Shown one piece after another: positions 1-7,800 of a stretch of 10,510 bases of DNA. Within the stretch, counting starts at the first letter, position 1; each line of letters begins with the position of its first letter. The stretch comes from Flavobacteriaceae bacterium (GTDB lineage Bacteria; Bacteroidota; Bacteroidia; Flavobacteriales; Flavobacteriaceae): contig JABHBC010000220.1 in the NCBI GenBank assembly GCA_018674025.1, positions 1 through 10,510 on the forward strand, written 5' to 3'. The notes beneath the pieces were generated by a model that saw nothing but the letters and a program-made list of their open reading frames with translations, did no database searches and was not told the DNA's origin. A program made the translations under genes and the position numbers.

Positions 1-1077
1 GGTGAGGGAGCTGATGATGCTAGTAATACGCCACCTTCAGTTATGGTTACTCAAGAAATTGGAGATGCATTAATTAACGAACTCCTTGCTGGAGAAACTA
101 TAAGCGCCTCATTATTATTAGACACGTATAATTTAGATGGAAGCTTTGACAATGGGATAGTAGCTCATGAATATGGTCACGGAATATCAAATAGACTTAC
201 TGCTGGAGCATCTTCTACTAGTTGTTTACAAAATGCAGAACAAATGGGTGAAGGATGGTCTGATTGGTTTGGATTAATGATAACAATGGAAGAGGGTGAT
301 CAGTCAACAGATCCTAGAGGGATCGGCAATTTTGCATCAGGAGTACCACTTGGTGAATCAGGACTTAGTTCTAGAAGAGCACCATATTCTACAGATTTTT
401 CAATTAATGATTATACTTATGGAGATTCTAATAATACAGCTCAAATAACACAACCTCACGGAGTAGGGTTTGTTTTTGCTACTATGCTTTGGGATTTAAC
501 TTGGGCATATGTAGATAAATATGGATTTGATTCTGATTTATTTAATGGAAATGGAGGAAATAATAAGGTAATGCAGTTAGTATTAGATGGATTAAAGCTA
601 CAACCTTGTAGCCCTGGATTTATTGATGGAAGAGATGCGATTCTTGCTGCGGACATGGCATCCACTGGAGGCCAAAACCAATGTCTTATTTGGGAAGTTT
701 TTGCAAATAGAGGACTAGGGTATAATGCCTCTCAAGGGGATAGTGGAGATAGAACGGACCAGGTTGAAGACTATAACTTACCACCAGAGGAAGATCCATC
801 TCTAGAAAATTGTGAAGTTCTAAGTTTAGAAAATATTTTAAATTTAGCATCAGTTTATCCAAACCCATCTAATGGATTTGTAAGTATCTCATCTGAATAT
901 ATTAATGGACAAACAACTGTTCAATTAATTGATATTAACGGAAGACAGGTCTTTAATAAAAAATATAACTTTGAAAATAAAATTAATTTAAATTTTGAAA
1001 ATATTAGTTCAGGAATTTATATTCTAAAATTGAATAATGACAATATATTTTATAATTATAAATTAATTTTAAAATAG
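1..1077 (+). CDS. M36 (fungalysin-type) zinc metallopeptidase, C-terminal part, with T9SS sorting domain; 5'-truncated by window edge
   Basis: The frame is open from base 1 (GEGADDAS...), so the start lies outside the window and the Met at 43 is internal. The catalytic half is visible. The zinc motif HEYGH, inside HEYGHGISNRL, is at 166-180. The third zinc ligand is the Glu in MGEGWSDWF (codon 250-252), and the family-typical GRDAILAAD follows at about 628-654. The tail, from about 826, has the YPNPSNG motif (856-876), a beta-rich stretch and the ending SSGIYILKL...YKLILK, which matches the type A C-terminal sorting domain recognised by T9SS. From family knowledge this should be a secreted or surface endopeptidase that crosses the outer membrane through T9SS, with its tail removed by the PorU sortase. 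Inference: it degrades extracellular protein for nutrition. The missing part should hold the signal peptide and propeptide. tadA begins 8 nt downstream with no terminator between them. Confidence 0.93.
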   Translation, partial: GEGADDASNTPPSVMVTQEIGDALINELLAGETISASLLLDTYNLDGSFDNGIVAHEYGHGISNRLTAGASSTSCLQNAEQMGEGWSDWFGLMITMEEGDQSTDPRGIGNFASGVPLGESGLSSRRAPYSTDFSINDYTYGDSNNTAQITQPHGVGFVFATMLWDLTWAYVDKYGFDSDLFNGNGGNNKVMQLVLDGLKLQPCSPGFIDGRDAILAADMASTGGQNQCLIWEVFANRGLGYNASQGDSGDRTDQVEDYNLPPEEDPSLENCEVLSLENILNLASVYPNPSNGFVSISSEYINGQTTVQLIDINGRQVFNKKYNFENKINLNFENISSGIYILKLNNDNIFYNYKLILK

Positions 1078-1085
1078 TTAGACAC

Positions 1086-1529
1086 ATGATTTTAAATTAT
1101 GATTCTAATTATTTTATGCAAAAGGCAATTGATGAAGCTAAATTAGGCTTAAATAAAGGCGAAGTTCCTGTTGGTGCAGTTATTGTAATTGATAATAAAA
1201 TTATTGCTAGAGCCCACAACCTAACAGAAACTTTGTGTGATGTAACCGCTCATGCTGAAATTTTAGCAATTACCGCAGCATCTAATTTTTTAGGTAGTAA
1301 ATATTTGCACGACTGTACTCTCTATGTAACTCTTGAACCTTGCCCTATGTGTTTAGGAGCTTTATATTGGAGTCAAATATCTAAAATAGTATATTCCGCA
1401 AAGGATAAAAAAAATGAGTTTAATGGCTTCCAATCAAAAATTCATCCAAAAACTACAATTGAGGGTGGAGTTTTAGCTAATCAAACTGAGATAATGTTAA
1501 AGGAGTTCTTCAAAAGTAAAAGGAGCTAA
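1086..1529 (+). CDS. tadA: tRNA-specific adenosine deaminase TadA (nucleoside/cytidine deaminase fold)
   Basis: This 147-residue zinc deaminase has the usual length. The HAE motif gives the zinc ligand His56 and proton-shuttling Glu58, and PCPMC gives zinc ligands Cys86 and Cys89. This spacing is nearly identical to E. coli TadA. The N-terminal KGEVPVGAV block (24-32) and the segment from TAHAEI onward are also typical. TadA converts adenosine 34 of tRNA-Arg(ACG) to inosine in the cytoplasm and is normally essential. The segment after Cys89 (KDKKNEFNGF...IHPKT) differs from the proteobacterial form but agrees with the flavobacterial proteins I remember, which are often named only 'nucleoside deaminase'; a free-base or nucleoside deaminase is the less likely alternative. 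The ATG at 1086 is preferred over Met11 because homologues have a short acidic-aromatic lead before FMxKA. No Shine-Dalgarno is present. Confidence 0.88.
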   Translation: MILNYDSNYFMQKAIDEAKLGLNKGEVPVGAVIVIDNKIIARAHNLTETLCDVTAHAEILAITAASNFLGSKYLHDCTLYVTLEPCPMCLGALYWSQISKIVYSAKDKKNEFNGFQSKIHPKTTIEGGVLANQTEIMLKEFFKSKRS

Positions 1530-1617
1530 TAGAAAGCTTTTATTTTTCAAAAAATTATAATAAGTGATAATGTTAATGTTAAGTTAAAGTCTAAAATCTG
1601 ACTTATTTAATCCAACT

Positions 1618-1634
1618 TTGGCACGCGCTTTGCA
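1618..1634 (+). promoter_or_regulatory. Sigma-54 (RpoN) -24/-12 promoter of the fasciclin lipoprotein gene
   Basis: The sequence TTGGCACGCGCTTTGCA matches the sigma-54 consensus TGGCAC-N5-TTGCA at every fixed position: TGGCAC at 1619-1624, five bases, TTGC at 1630-1633, then A. Its GC-rich core stands out in a very AT-rich gap. Counting 12 nt from C1633 puts transcription start near 1645 and gives a leader of about 44 nt before the ATG at 1689. Sigma-54 promoters need an AAA+ enhancer-binding protein, usually bound 80-150 bp upstream, which here would fall in the 3' end of tadA. The match is seen directly; its use in the cell is inferred. Confidence 0.75.
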
Positions 1635-1647
1635 AAAAAATTTGTGA

Positions 1648-1669
1648 TTAGTTAAAATAAATTAACTAA
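1648..1669 (+). repeat. Perfect 8-bp inverted repeat in the fasciclin gene leader
   Basis: TTAGTTAA (1648-1655) and TTAACTAA (1662-1669) are exact reverse complements separated by six bases (AATAAA). The repeat begins about 3 nt after the start site predicted from the sigma-54 box and ends 19 nt before the ATG. It could be a 5'-terminal mRNA stem-loop or a dimeric repressor operator. With only two G-C pairs the hairpin would be weak. Confidence 0.4.
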
Positions 1670-1688
1670 AAAACTAAAAACCAATTTT

Positions 1689-2663
1689 ATGAAAAATGTA
1701 TTAAAATTAAACAAATTTCTATTTTTATTAACCTTCAGTTTTTTTATTATCTCATGTGATAATGATGATACTCAAACAATGCCTGAAGAATTAACAATTG
1801 TAGAAACAGCTGCGGCTACTCCAGAACTAAGTATACTTGTGGAGGCTCTAACAGTTGCGGATGGAGATTTAGTAACTACTTTAAGTGGTGGAAATTTTAC
1901 TGTACTAGCTCCAACAAATGATGCCTTTGCAGCTTTTCTTTCAGCTAATGGATTTGCATCTCTAGATGAAGTTCCTACTGATGTCTTATCTAACATATTA
2001 TTGAATCATGTGATTACAGGCAGTGTTATGTCTACAGATTTAGCATCTGTTGGATCTGGCTACACTACTAGTAATGCAACAAATATGGACGGAGATAACT
2101 TGAGCTTATACTTTAGTACTTCTAGTGGAGTAGAATTTAATGGACAATCTAGTGTTGTTTCAGCTGATGTTTCTGCCTCTAATGGAATTGTTCATGTAGT
2201 TGATGCGGTTATTGGACTTCCAACAGTAGTAACATTTGCTACGTCTAATCCAACGTTTGAAACTTTAGTTGCTGCATTAACTAGAGAAGATTTAAATCAA
2301 GATTTTGTTTCAATTTTATCAACTACAGAAGAACCTTCACCTTTTACAGTATTTGCACCAACTAATGATGCATTTGCATCATTACTTTCAGAACTTGGTG
2401 TTGATTCGTTAGGTGATATAGATGCCGCGACACTTGAACTTACACTAGGTACACATGTAGTAGTTGAGGCAAATGTTAGATCAGGAGATTTAACTAATGG
2501 AATGAATATTACTACAGTAGGCGATGCGTTAACTGTTTCACTAGATGCAGGCCCGCAACTTATCGATTTAAATGATAGAATTGCTAATATTATTGCAGTA
2601 GATGTACAAGCATATAATGGAGTAGTACATGTTATTGATAAAGTAGTTTTGCCACAGCTATAA
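1689..2663 (+). CDS. Lipoprotein with two fasciclin (FAS1) domains
   Basis: This 324-residue protein starts with a lipoprotein signal (hydrophobic residues 9-21, then ISC with Cys23 as the lipidated residue). Two FAS1 domains follow. Domain 1 (about 36-176) has the H1 box FTVLAPTNDAF (70-80), a conserved NH (106-107) and the H2 segment ending NGIVHVVDAVI (165-175). Domain 2 (about 184-322) has FTVFAPTNDAF (219-229), GTH (254-256) and NGVVHVIDKVV (310-320). FAS1 domains act outside the cell in adhesion or matrix contacts; the ligand here cannot be told. Acidic residues directly after Cys23 (DNDD) resemble the flavobacterial signal for export of lipoproteins to the cell surface, but this is inference. 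The mature part is very acidic, with roughly 40 Asp/Glu against one Lys and three Arg, and Cys23 is its only cysteine. The gene has its own sigma-54-type promoter and terminator, so it is probably monocistronic. Confidence 0.92.
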   Translation: MKNVLKLNKFLFLLTFSFFIISCDNDDTQTMPEELTIVETAAATPELSILVEALTVADGDLVTTLSGGNFTVLAPTNDAFAAFLSANGFASLDEVPTDVLSNILLNHVITGSVMSTDLASVGSGYTTSNATNMDGDNLSLYFSTSSGVEFNGQSSVVSADVSASNGIVHVVDAVIGLPTVVTFATSNPTFETLVAALTREDLNQDFVSILSTTEEPSPFTVFAPTNDAFASLLSELGVDSLGDIDAATLELTLGTHVVVEANVRSGDLTNGMNITTVGDALTVSLDAGPQLIDLNDRIANIIAVDVQAYNGVVHVIDKVVLPQL

Positions 2664-2687
2664 ATCTATACTACATGTATAAAAAAT

Positions 2688-2717
2688 AAAAAAAGCCATC
2701 TTTAGATGGCTTTTTTT
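2688..2717. terminator. Bidirectional rho-independent terminator between convergent genes
   Basis: Seven A (2688-2694), GCCATC (2695-2700), loop TTTA (2701-2704), GATGGC (2705-2710) and seven T (2711-2717) form a symmetric hairpin with a T-tract on each strand. It lies 24 nt after the fasciclin gene stop and 10 nt after the stop of the convergent - strand gene, so it can end both transcripts. Confidence 0.92.
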
Positions 2718-2727
2718 ATTTGTATAA

Positions 2728-3021
2728 TCATTTGTGATTTTTTGATTTTTTAGACTTATTCATTTTATCTATATTTTCCTGAGTAAGCATATAATCCTTG
2801 ACATCTTTGTCTTTCCAGCGGTAGTAAGAAAAAACAGGAAAAACAAAAAAGAATAAACCAATTACTCCAGTTCCTGTTAATTGATCGCCAGTAATATTAA
2901 AGTCTAGAATTAAATTAAAAACCTCAAAGTCTATTGCTAAATTTTTGAAAAAAAGACCTGTAAAAATTAATATTAAGCTAATAGTTGATGTGATAATAAT
3001 TAATCTTTTCATCAATACCAT
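2728..3021 (-). CDS. Small two-helix membrane protein of unknown function, abutting aspS
   Basis: I do not recognise a family. The 97-residue product has a hydrophobic helix at about 7-25 (after MKR), a short polar or hairpin stretch with an acidic patch and TGDQLTGTG (about 44-52), a second helix at about 51-67 rich in Phe, and a charged tail (YYRWKDKDVKDY, then a Lys-rich end NKSKKSKNHK). By the positive-inside rule both ends should face the cytoplasm. Its ATG at 3021 follows the aspS TAA with no base between. A second ATG three codons in (at 3012) gives a more usual MKRL start and may be the true one. The tight link to aspS and the shared terminator downstream argue for a real, co-transcribed gene. 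Confidence 0.72.
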   Translation of the reverse strand: MVLMKRLIIITSTISLILIFTGLFFKNLAIDFEVFNLILDFNITGDQLTGTGVIGLFFFVFPVFSYYRWKDKDVKDYMLTQENIDKMNKSKKSKNHK

Positions 3022-4770
3022 TTATGAACCGATTTTTAAGTTCAATTCATTAAGTTGTTCGTCATCTAATTTTGAAGGAGAATTAATCATGACATCTCTA
3101 CCAGAATTATTTTTTGGGAATGCAATAAAATCTCTAATACTTTCTTGACCACCTAATATAGCAACTAACCTGTCTAGACCAAAAGCAATACCTCCGTGTG
3201 GAGGCGCTCCGTATTCAAAGGCATTCATTAAAAACCCAAATTGTTCTATCGCATCTTTTTCTGAAAAACCAAGATGCTTAAGCATTAATGCTTGTATTTT
3301 TTTGTCATGAATTCTTATTGATCCACCACCAATTTCATTTCCATTTAGAACTAAATCGTATGCGTTTGCTTTCACTTCTCCAGGGTTAGTTTTAAGTAAT
3401 TCAAGTTGATCTAATTTTGGAGAGGTAAATGGATGATGCATAGCGTGGTACTTATTTGAATCTTCATCCCATTCTAAAAGTGGAAAATCTGTAACCCATA
3501 AAGGTGCAAATTCATTAGGATTTCTTAAACCTAAATTTTCAGCAACGTGTAGTCTTAGAGCACTTAATTGTGCTCGAACTTTATTTTTTTCGCCAGATAA
3601 TACGAAAATAATATCTCCTTTTTTAGCACCTGTGATTTCACCCCATTTAGCTAAATCTACTTGGTTAAAAAACTTGTCAACCGATGATTTGAAAGTATTG
3701 TCATCGTTATACTTTGCGTAAATCATTCCTGAAGCGCCTATTTGTGGTCTTTTAACCCATTCTATATACTTATCAATTTCTTTTCTGGTAAACGAACTTC
3801 CTCCGGGAACAGCAATGCCAATTATTTCTTCTGAATTATTAAACACATTGAAATCAGTATGTTTTGCAACATTGTTAAGGTTTCCAAACTCCATTCCAAA
3901 TCGGATATCAGGTTTGTCACACCCATATTTTTCCATAGCTTCATCATAAGTAATTCTAGGGAAGTTTAAAATATCAATATTTTTAACACTTTTAATAAGA
4001 TGCTTTGTTAACCCTTCAAAAGTGTTTAGAATATTTTCTTGATTAACAAATGACATTTCACAATCAATTTGTGTAAACTCAGGCTGTCTATCAGCTCTAA
4101 GATCCTCATCTCTAAAACATTTTACAATTTGAAAATATTTATCTAGGCCTCCTATCATTAATAGCTGTTTAAATGTTTGAGGAGATTGAGGTAATGCGTA
4201 AAACTCACCCTCATTCATTCTTGATGGCACTACAAAATCCCTAGCACCTTCTGGTGTCGACTTAATTAAATAAGGAGTTTCGACCTCTATGAAATCTCTA
4301 GATGATAAATAATTTCTCACCTCTTGAGATACTTTATGCCTTAAAACTAAATTTTTCTTTAAAGAATCTCGTCTTATATCTAAGTATCTATATTGCATTC
4401 TCAATTCATCACCTCCATCAGTATTTTCTTCAATTGTAAATGGAGGTACTTTAGACTCATTAAGAACTGTTAGGTTAGACACTAAAATCTCAATTTCACC
4501 AGTTTTGATATTTGAATTTTTAGAACTTCTTTCAATCACTTCACCAGTAATTTGAATAACAAATTCTCTACCTAATGATTTGGCATTTTTTAAAATATCT
4601 TTTGAGGTTCTCTCTTCATCAAAAATTAATTGTGATATTCCATAGCGATCTCTAAGGTCTACCCAAACCAAAAATCCTTTATCTCTAGATTTTTGTACCC
4701 ATCCAGATAAAGTGACTTGTTTTCCTAAATCTGAAATTCTTAATTCACCACAATTATGAGTTCTATACAT
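3022..4770 (-). CDS. aspS: Aspartyl-tRNA synthetase
   Basis: This is a complete 582-residue bacterial-type class IIb synthetase (E. coli has 590). It charges tRNA-Asp with aspartate in the cytoplasm. The N-terminal OB-fold anticodon-binding domain (about 1-105) includes VTLSGWVQKSRDKG and DLRDRYG. The class II core shows the motif 1 region with VETPYL (163-168), STPEGARDF (171-179), QSPQTFKQLLM (195-205), motif 2 FRDEDLRADRQPEFTQID (219-236) and motif 3 GGIAFGLDRL (526-535). The bacterial GAD insertion lies at about 290-420. HHPFTSP (445-451) and NEIGGGSIRIH (478-488) are also present. No key residue is missing. The gene follows the RND permease by 32 nt and is followed without a gap by a small membrane protein. 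Whether it also charges tRNA-Asn cannot be settled without knowing if the genome has GatCAB and AsnRS. Confidence 0.98.
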   Translation of the reverse strand: MYRTHNCGELRISDLGKQVTLSGWVQKSRDKGFLVWVDLRDRYGISQLIFDEERTSKDILKNAKSLGREFVIQITGEVIERSSKNSNIKTGEIEILVSNLTVLNESKVPPFTIEENTDGGDELRMQYRYLDIRRDSLKKNLVLRHKVSQEVRNYLSSRDFIEVETPYLIKSTPEGARDFVVPSRMNEGEFYALPQSPQTFKQLLMIGGLDKYFQIVKCFRDEDLRADRQPEFTQIDCEMSFVNQENILNTFEGLTKHLIKSVKNIDILNFPRITYDEAMEKYGCDKPDIRFGMEFGNLNNVAKHTDFNVFNNSEEIIGIAVPGGSSFTRKEIDKYIEWVKRPQIGASGMIYAKYNDDNTFKSSVDKFFNQVDLAKWGEITGAKKGDIIFVLSGEKNKVRAQLSALRLHVAENLGLRNPNEFAPLWVTDFPLLEWDEDSNKYHAMHHPFTSPKLDQLELLKTNPGEVKANAYDLVLNGNEIGGGSIRIHDKKIQALMLKHLGFSEKDAIEQFGFLMNAFEYGAPPHGGIAFGLDRLVAILGGQESIRDFIAFPKNNSGRDVMINSPSKLDDEQLNELNLKIGS

Positions 4771-4786
4771 AGTTTTATTATTGTTA

Positions 4787-4794
4787 CAAATTTA
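4787..4794 (-). promoter_or_regulatory. Possible Bacteroidetes -7 element for aspS
   Basis: On the - strand TAAATTTG fits the Bacteroidetes -7 consensus TAnnTTTG and lies in the 32-nt gap before aspS. A TTAG 18 nt upstream is only a poor match to the -33 TTTG. It would give a leader of about 10 nt. It could supply the housekeeping gene with transcription independent of the efflux operon, but one such box is easy to find by chance in AT-rich DNA. Confidence 0.25.
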
Positions 4795-4802
4795 ATAAGA
4801 TA

Positions 4803-7800
4803 TTACTTATATCTAATTTTTATCCACAATTTAAATTTTTCTATCATTAAAAATAGCGAGGGAACTACAAATAAGGTTAAAAAAGTAGCAATTATTAATC
4901 CTGCGATAACTGTTTTAGCAAGTGGCCCCCAGAATACAAAATTATCACCTCCAATATAAATATTGGGATTAAAATTGCTGAATAATGTATAAAAGTTGAT
5001 ATTAAAGCCTATTGCTAAAGGAATTAACCCTAAAATAGTAGTTATTGCTGTCAATAAAACTGGTCTTAATCTGGATTTACAAGATTCAACAATAGAATCA
5101 AATTTTAGCTCTATTAGAGCTTTGCTTTTGTTTTTTGGATCAGACTTTTTTCTAGCTAGAAGAATTTCAGAATAATCTAGTAACACAACCCCATTATTAA
5201 CTACTATTCCTGACAAGGCAATTATCCCCATCATTGTCATTAAAATAACAAAAGAATTTCCACTAATTGCTAAATGCCCAAACACCCCAATCAAACTAAG
5301 AAAAATTGCAATCATAATAATAGTAGGTTTACTTATGGAATTAAATTGATATATAAGCAGTAAGAATATTAATCCCAAACCAGTGAAAAATGCAGATAGT
5401 AAAAATTTACCATTTTTATTTTGTTCTTCAATTTGACCTGTGTAATCAACATTGATTTCTGTAAGATCCTGTTGAAAGTTTGACATTTCATTTACAATTT
5501 GAGAAACGACCGCACCTGCATCTGAATACCCCGCAGATAGACCAGAATATATTGTAACAATTCTTTTAAAATTTTTATGTTTTATTTCACTAAATGTTGT
5601 TGTTATATTCTTTTTTGTTACTGAGGATATAGGGATTTCTTTGGTTTGACCATTTGAAGGGTCTTTAAAAATTAAATTTTGATTGAATAGAACATCTTCA
5701 GAATATCTGTCTTTATCATCAAATCTAATATTTATATCATAATCCTCTCCATTAGATTTAAAAATACCAGCCTTTGATCCAAATAAAGATGTTCTTAGTT
5801 GTTGCCCAATTTGACCAGCACTTATTCCAAGTTCACCGGCTTTCACACGATCAATTTTAATTAAGTTAATTGCTCTTGATTTATTTACATCAATTTTTAA
5901 TTCTTCTATTCCTGCAATATTCCTTTTATTTATAAAATCAGTAATTTGCTCAGCTCTTTTGATGAGTAACGAGTAATCAAGTCCAGTTAGTTCAATATTA
6001 ATTGGATATCCTACAGGTGGACCAGACTGATTTTTTTCAACTGCTATTGAAACTCCAGGATATTTGTTTTTTAGTTTATCTTGTATTTGTTTCCTAAGAA
6101 TTCTAGAGCTAACTCCTTTCCTATATTTGAAATCTCTTAAAGTAAGAGTAATTTTTGCCCTATTTGACATTTCAGAAGCAGTTCCAAGTTCTGTTTCTGG
6201 ATTTTCAGACCCCTCACCAACTTGAGTAACGGTACTCTCTACCATGAAATTATAGCCAGATTTATCATTATATAAATCAGATTCAACAATTGAATAAATG
6301 TCTTTTTCAATATTTATTGCAATATCATTAGTCTTACTTATGTCAGTTCCTTCAGGATATTCAACATAAATCATAATTTGTCTTGGGTCTTCCTCCGGGA
6401 AAAACTCAATACTAGTTCTTTGACTATTTATTGAATTTCCAAATCCGATAAATGATAATATCAATAGTGTAATAGTCCCTAAAATAATTAGATATGGTCG
6501 TTTACCAATAAGAATTTTATTGAGGACTTTTTCGTATGCAGCATCTAGGCTAGGTAATATTTTTAATTGAAAATTATTAGCCATTCGTCTTAAAAAGAGT
6601 CTATAAATCCAAAAATTAATAGAAACAAAAATTTGAAGAGCTCCTAAAAATCTAAATGCTTCTCCAGATTCCCAATTTATCCATCCATAGCATAAAAATA
6701 TAATACCACTCAATAATAAAATACTAGTAATCTTTATTATTCTTTGAATAGGCATATTATTATCTTCAATTTTCATCATTCTGGAAACTAATACAGAATT
6801 AAAAAAGATCGCTACAAATAAGGAAGACCCTAAAACAACTGAAAGTGTTATAGGAAAGAAAACCATAAATTTACCTATTCTTCCTGGCCAAAGACCTAAT
6901 GGAATGAACGCAGCTATAGTAGTTGCTGTTGAAATAATAATTGGAAATGCAATTTCAGATATACCCTTTTTAGTTGCTTGGATTCTATTAAGACCCTCTT
7001 TTTCCATTAGCCTATATACATTTTCAACTACAACAATACCATTGTCAACCAACATCCCTAACCCCATAATAAGACCAAATAGAATCATCGTATTTAAAGT
7101 AAAGCCTAAGGAGTTTAGTATCCACAAAGACATAAACATTGACATTGGGATTGCAAAACCAACAAAAAGAGCATTTTTAAAGCCTAAAAAGAAAAGCAAA
7201 ACAGTTACAACTAATACAATTCCAAAGATTATACTATTTACTAAATCAATTACTTGATTTTCGGTTAATTCAGATTGATCATTTGTAATGTTTATCTCAA
7301 GAGTCTTTGGAAAAACATCTTTCTTAAAACTCTCAACTATTTTTCTGGTTTTTTCAGCAGCCTCTATCATATTTTGTCCACTTCTTTTTTTAACGGACAA
7401 TGTTACTACTGATTTCCCATTTTCTCTAGCATAAGTAGTTCTTTCTTTTTCTTTAAATTTAATACTTGCAATATCTTTTAGAAGAATAGGGTTGTTGAAT
7501 TCAGATTTTACAACAAAATTCTCAAGATCAGAGGGGTTATCTATTTCACCAATAATTCTAATTGTCTTTCTTTGCCCACTTTCTTTTAAACTACCTGCAG
7601 AAAGAGATACATTTCCATTTTGAATTGAACCTACAACATCATAAAAACTAACTTTAGCAGCCATCATTTTATAAATATCAACAGCTATTTCAACCTCTTT
7701 ATCTAAGGCCCCCCTTATATCAGCCTTTTTGATTTCGCTAAGACTTTCAATTTCTTTTTGTAATATTTCAGAATATTCTTTCAGTTTGTCAGTAGTGTAA

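Larger units (their letters stand above)
1530..1688 (+). other. Intergenic regulatory region upstream of the fasciclin lipoprotein gene
   Basis: This is the longest gene-free stretch in the window. From left to right it holds a weak imperfect stem that overlaps the tadA stop (AAAAGGAGC at 1518-1526 against GCTTTT at 1536-1541, followed by T-rich sequence), three GTTAA copies (1572-1576, 1578-1582, 1583-1587), a short inverted repeat AAGTC-N8-GACTT (1587-1604), the sigma-54 box and the leader inverted repeat. Each of the three TTTG tetramers here lacks the TAnn preceding it in the Bacteroidetes housekeeping -7 box (TAnnTTTG), so I see no good primary-sigma promoter. Confidence 0.6.

Noticed and set aside
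43..1077. Met at 43 as the start of the peptidase
   Set aside because: The frame is open to base 1, and an M36 enzyme needs a signal peptide and propeptide before the HEYGH domain, so this is only the visible fragment.
1518..1547. Possible terminator after tadA
   Set aside because: AAAAGGAGC and GCTTTT pair only with a bulge, the stem overlaps the stop codon, and the T-run is interrupted; too weak to call.
1617..1644. Bacteroidetes primary-sigma promoter (TTTG ... TAnnTTTG) in the same place as the sigma-54 box
   Set aside because: None of the three TTTG tetramers is preceded by TAnn and their spacing is wrong; the -24/-12 match is much better.
1772..1996. 74-residue - strand reading frame inside the fasciclin gene
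   Set aside because: It is antisense to the first FAS1 domain and shows no features of its own.
2221..2420. Internal duplication within the fasciclin gene as a recent repeat
   Set aside because: The two FAS1 domains share the APTNDAF box but differ elsewhere at the DNA level, as expected for an old domain duplication.
4756..4959. 67-residue + strand reading frame across the aspS-RND junction
   Set aside because: It overlaps the ends of two conserved genes in antisense and has no family features.
6904..7257. 117-residue + strand reading frame inside the RND permease gene
   Set aside because: It lies wholly antisense to conserved TM-coding sequence and has no recognisable domain; frames like this arise opposite hydrophobic coding regions.
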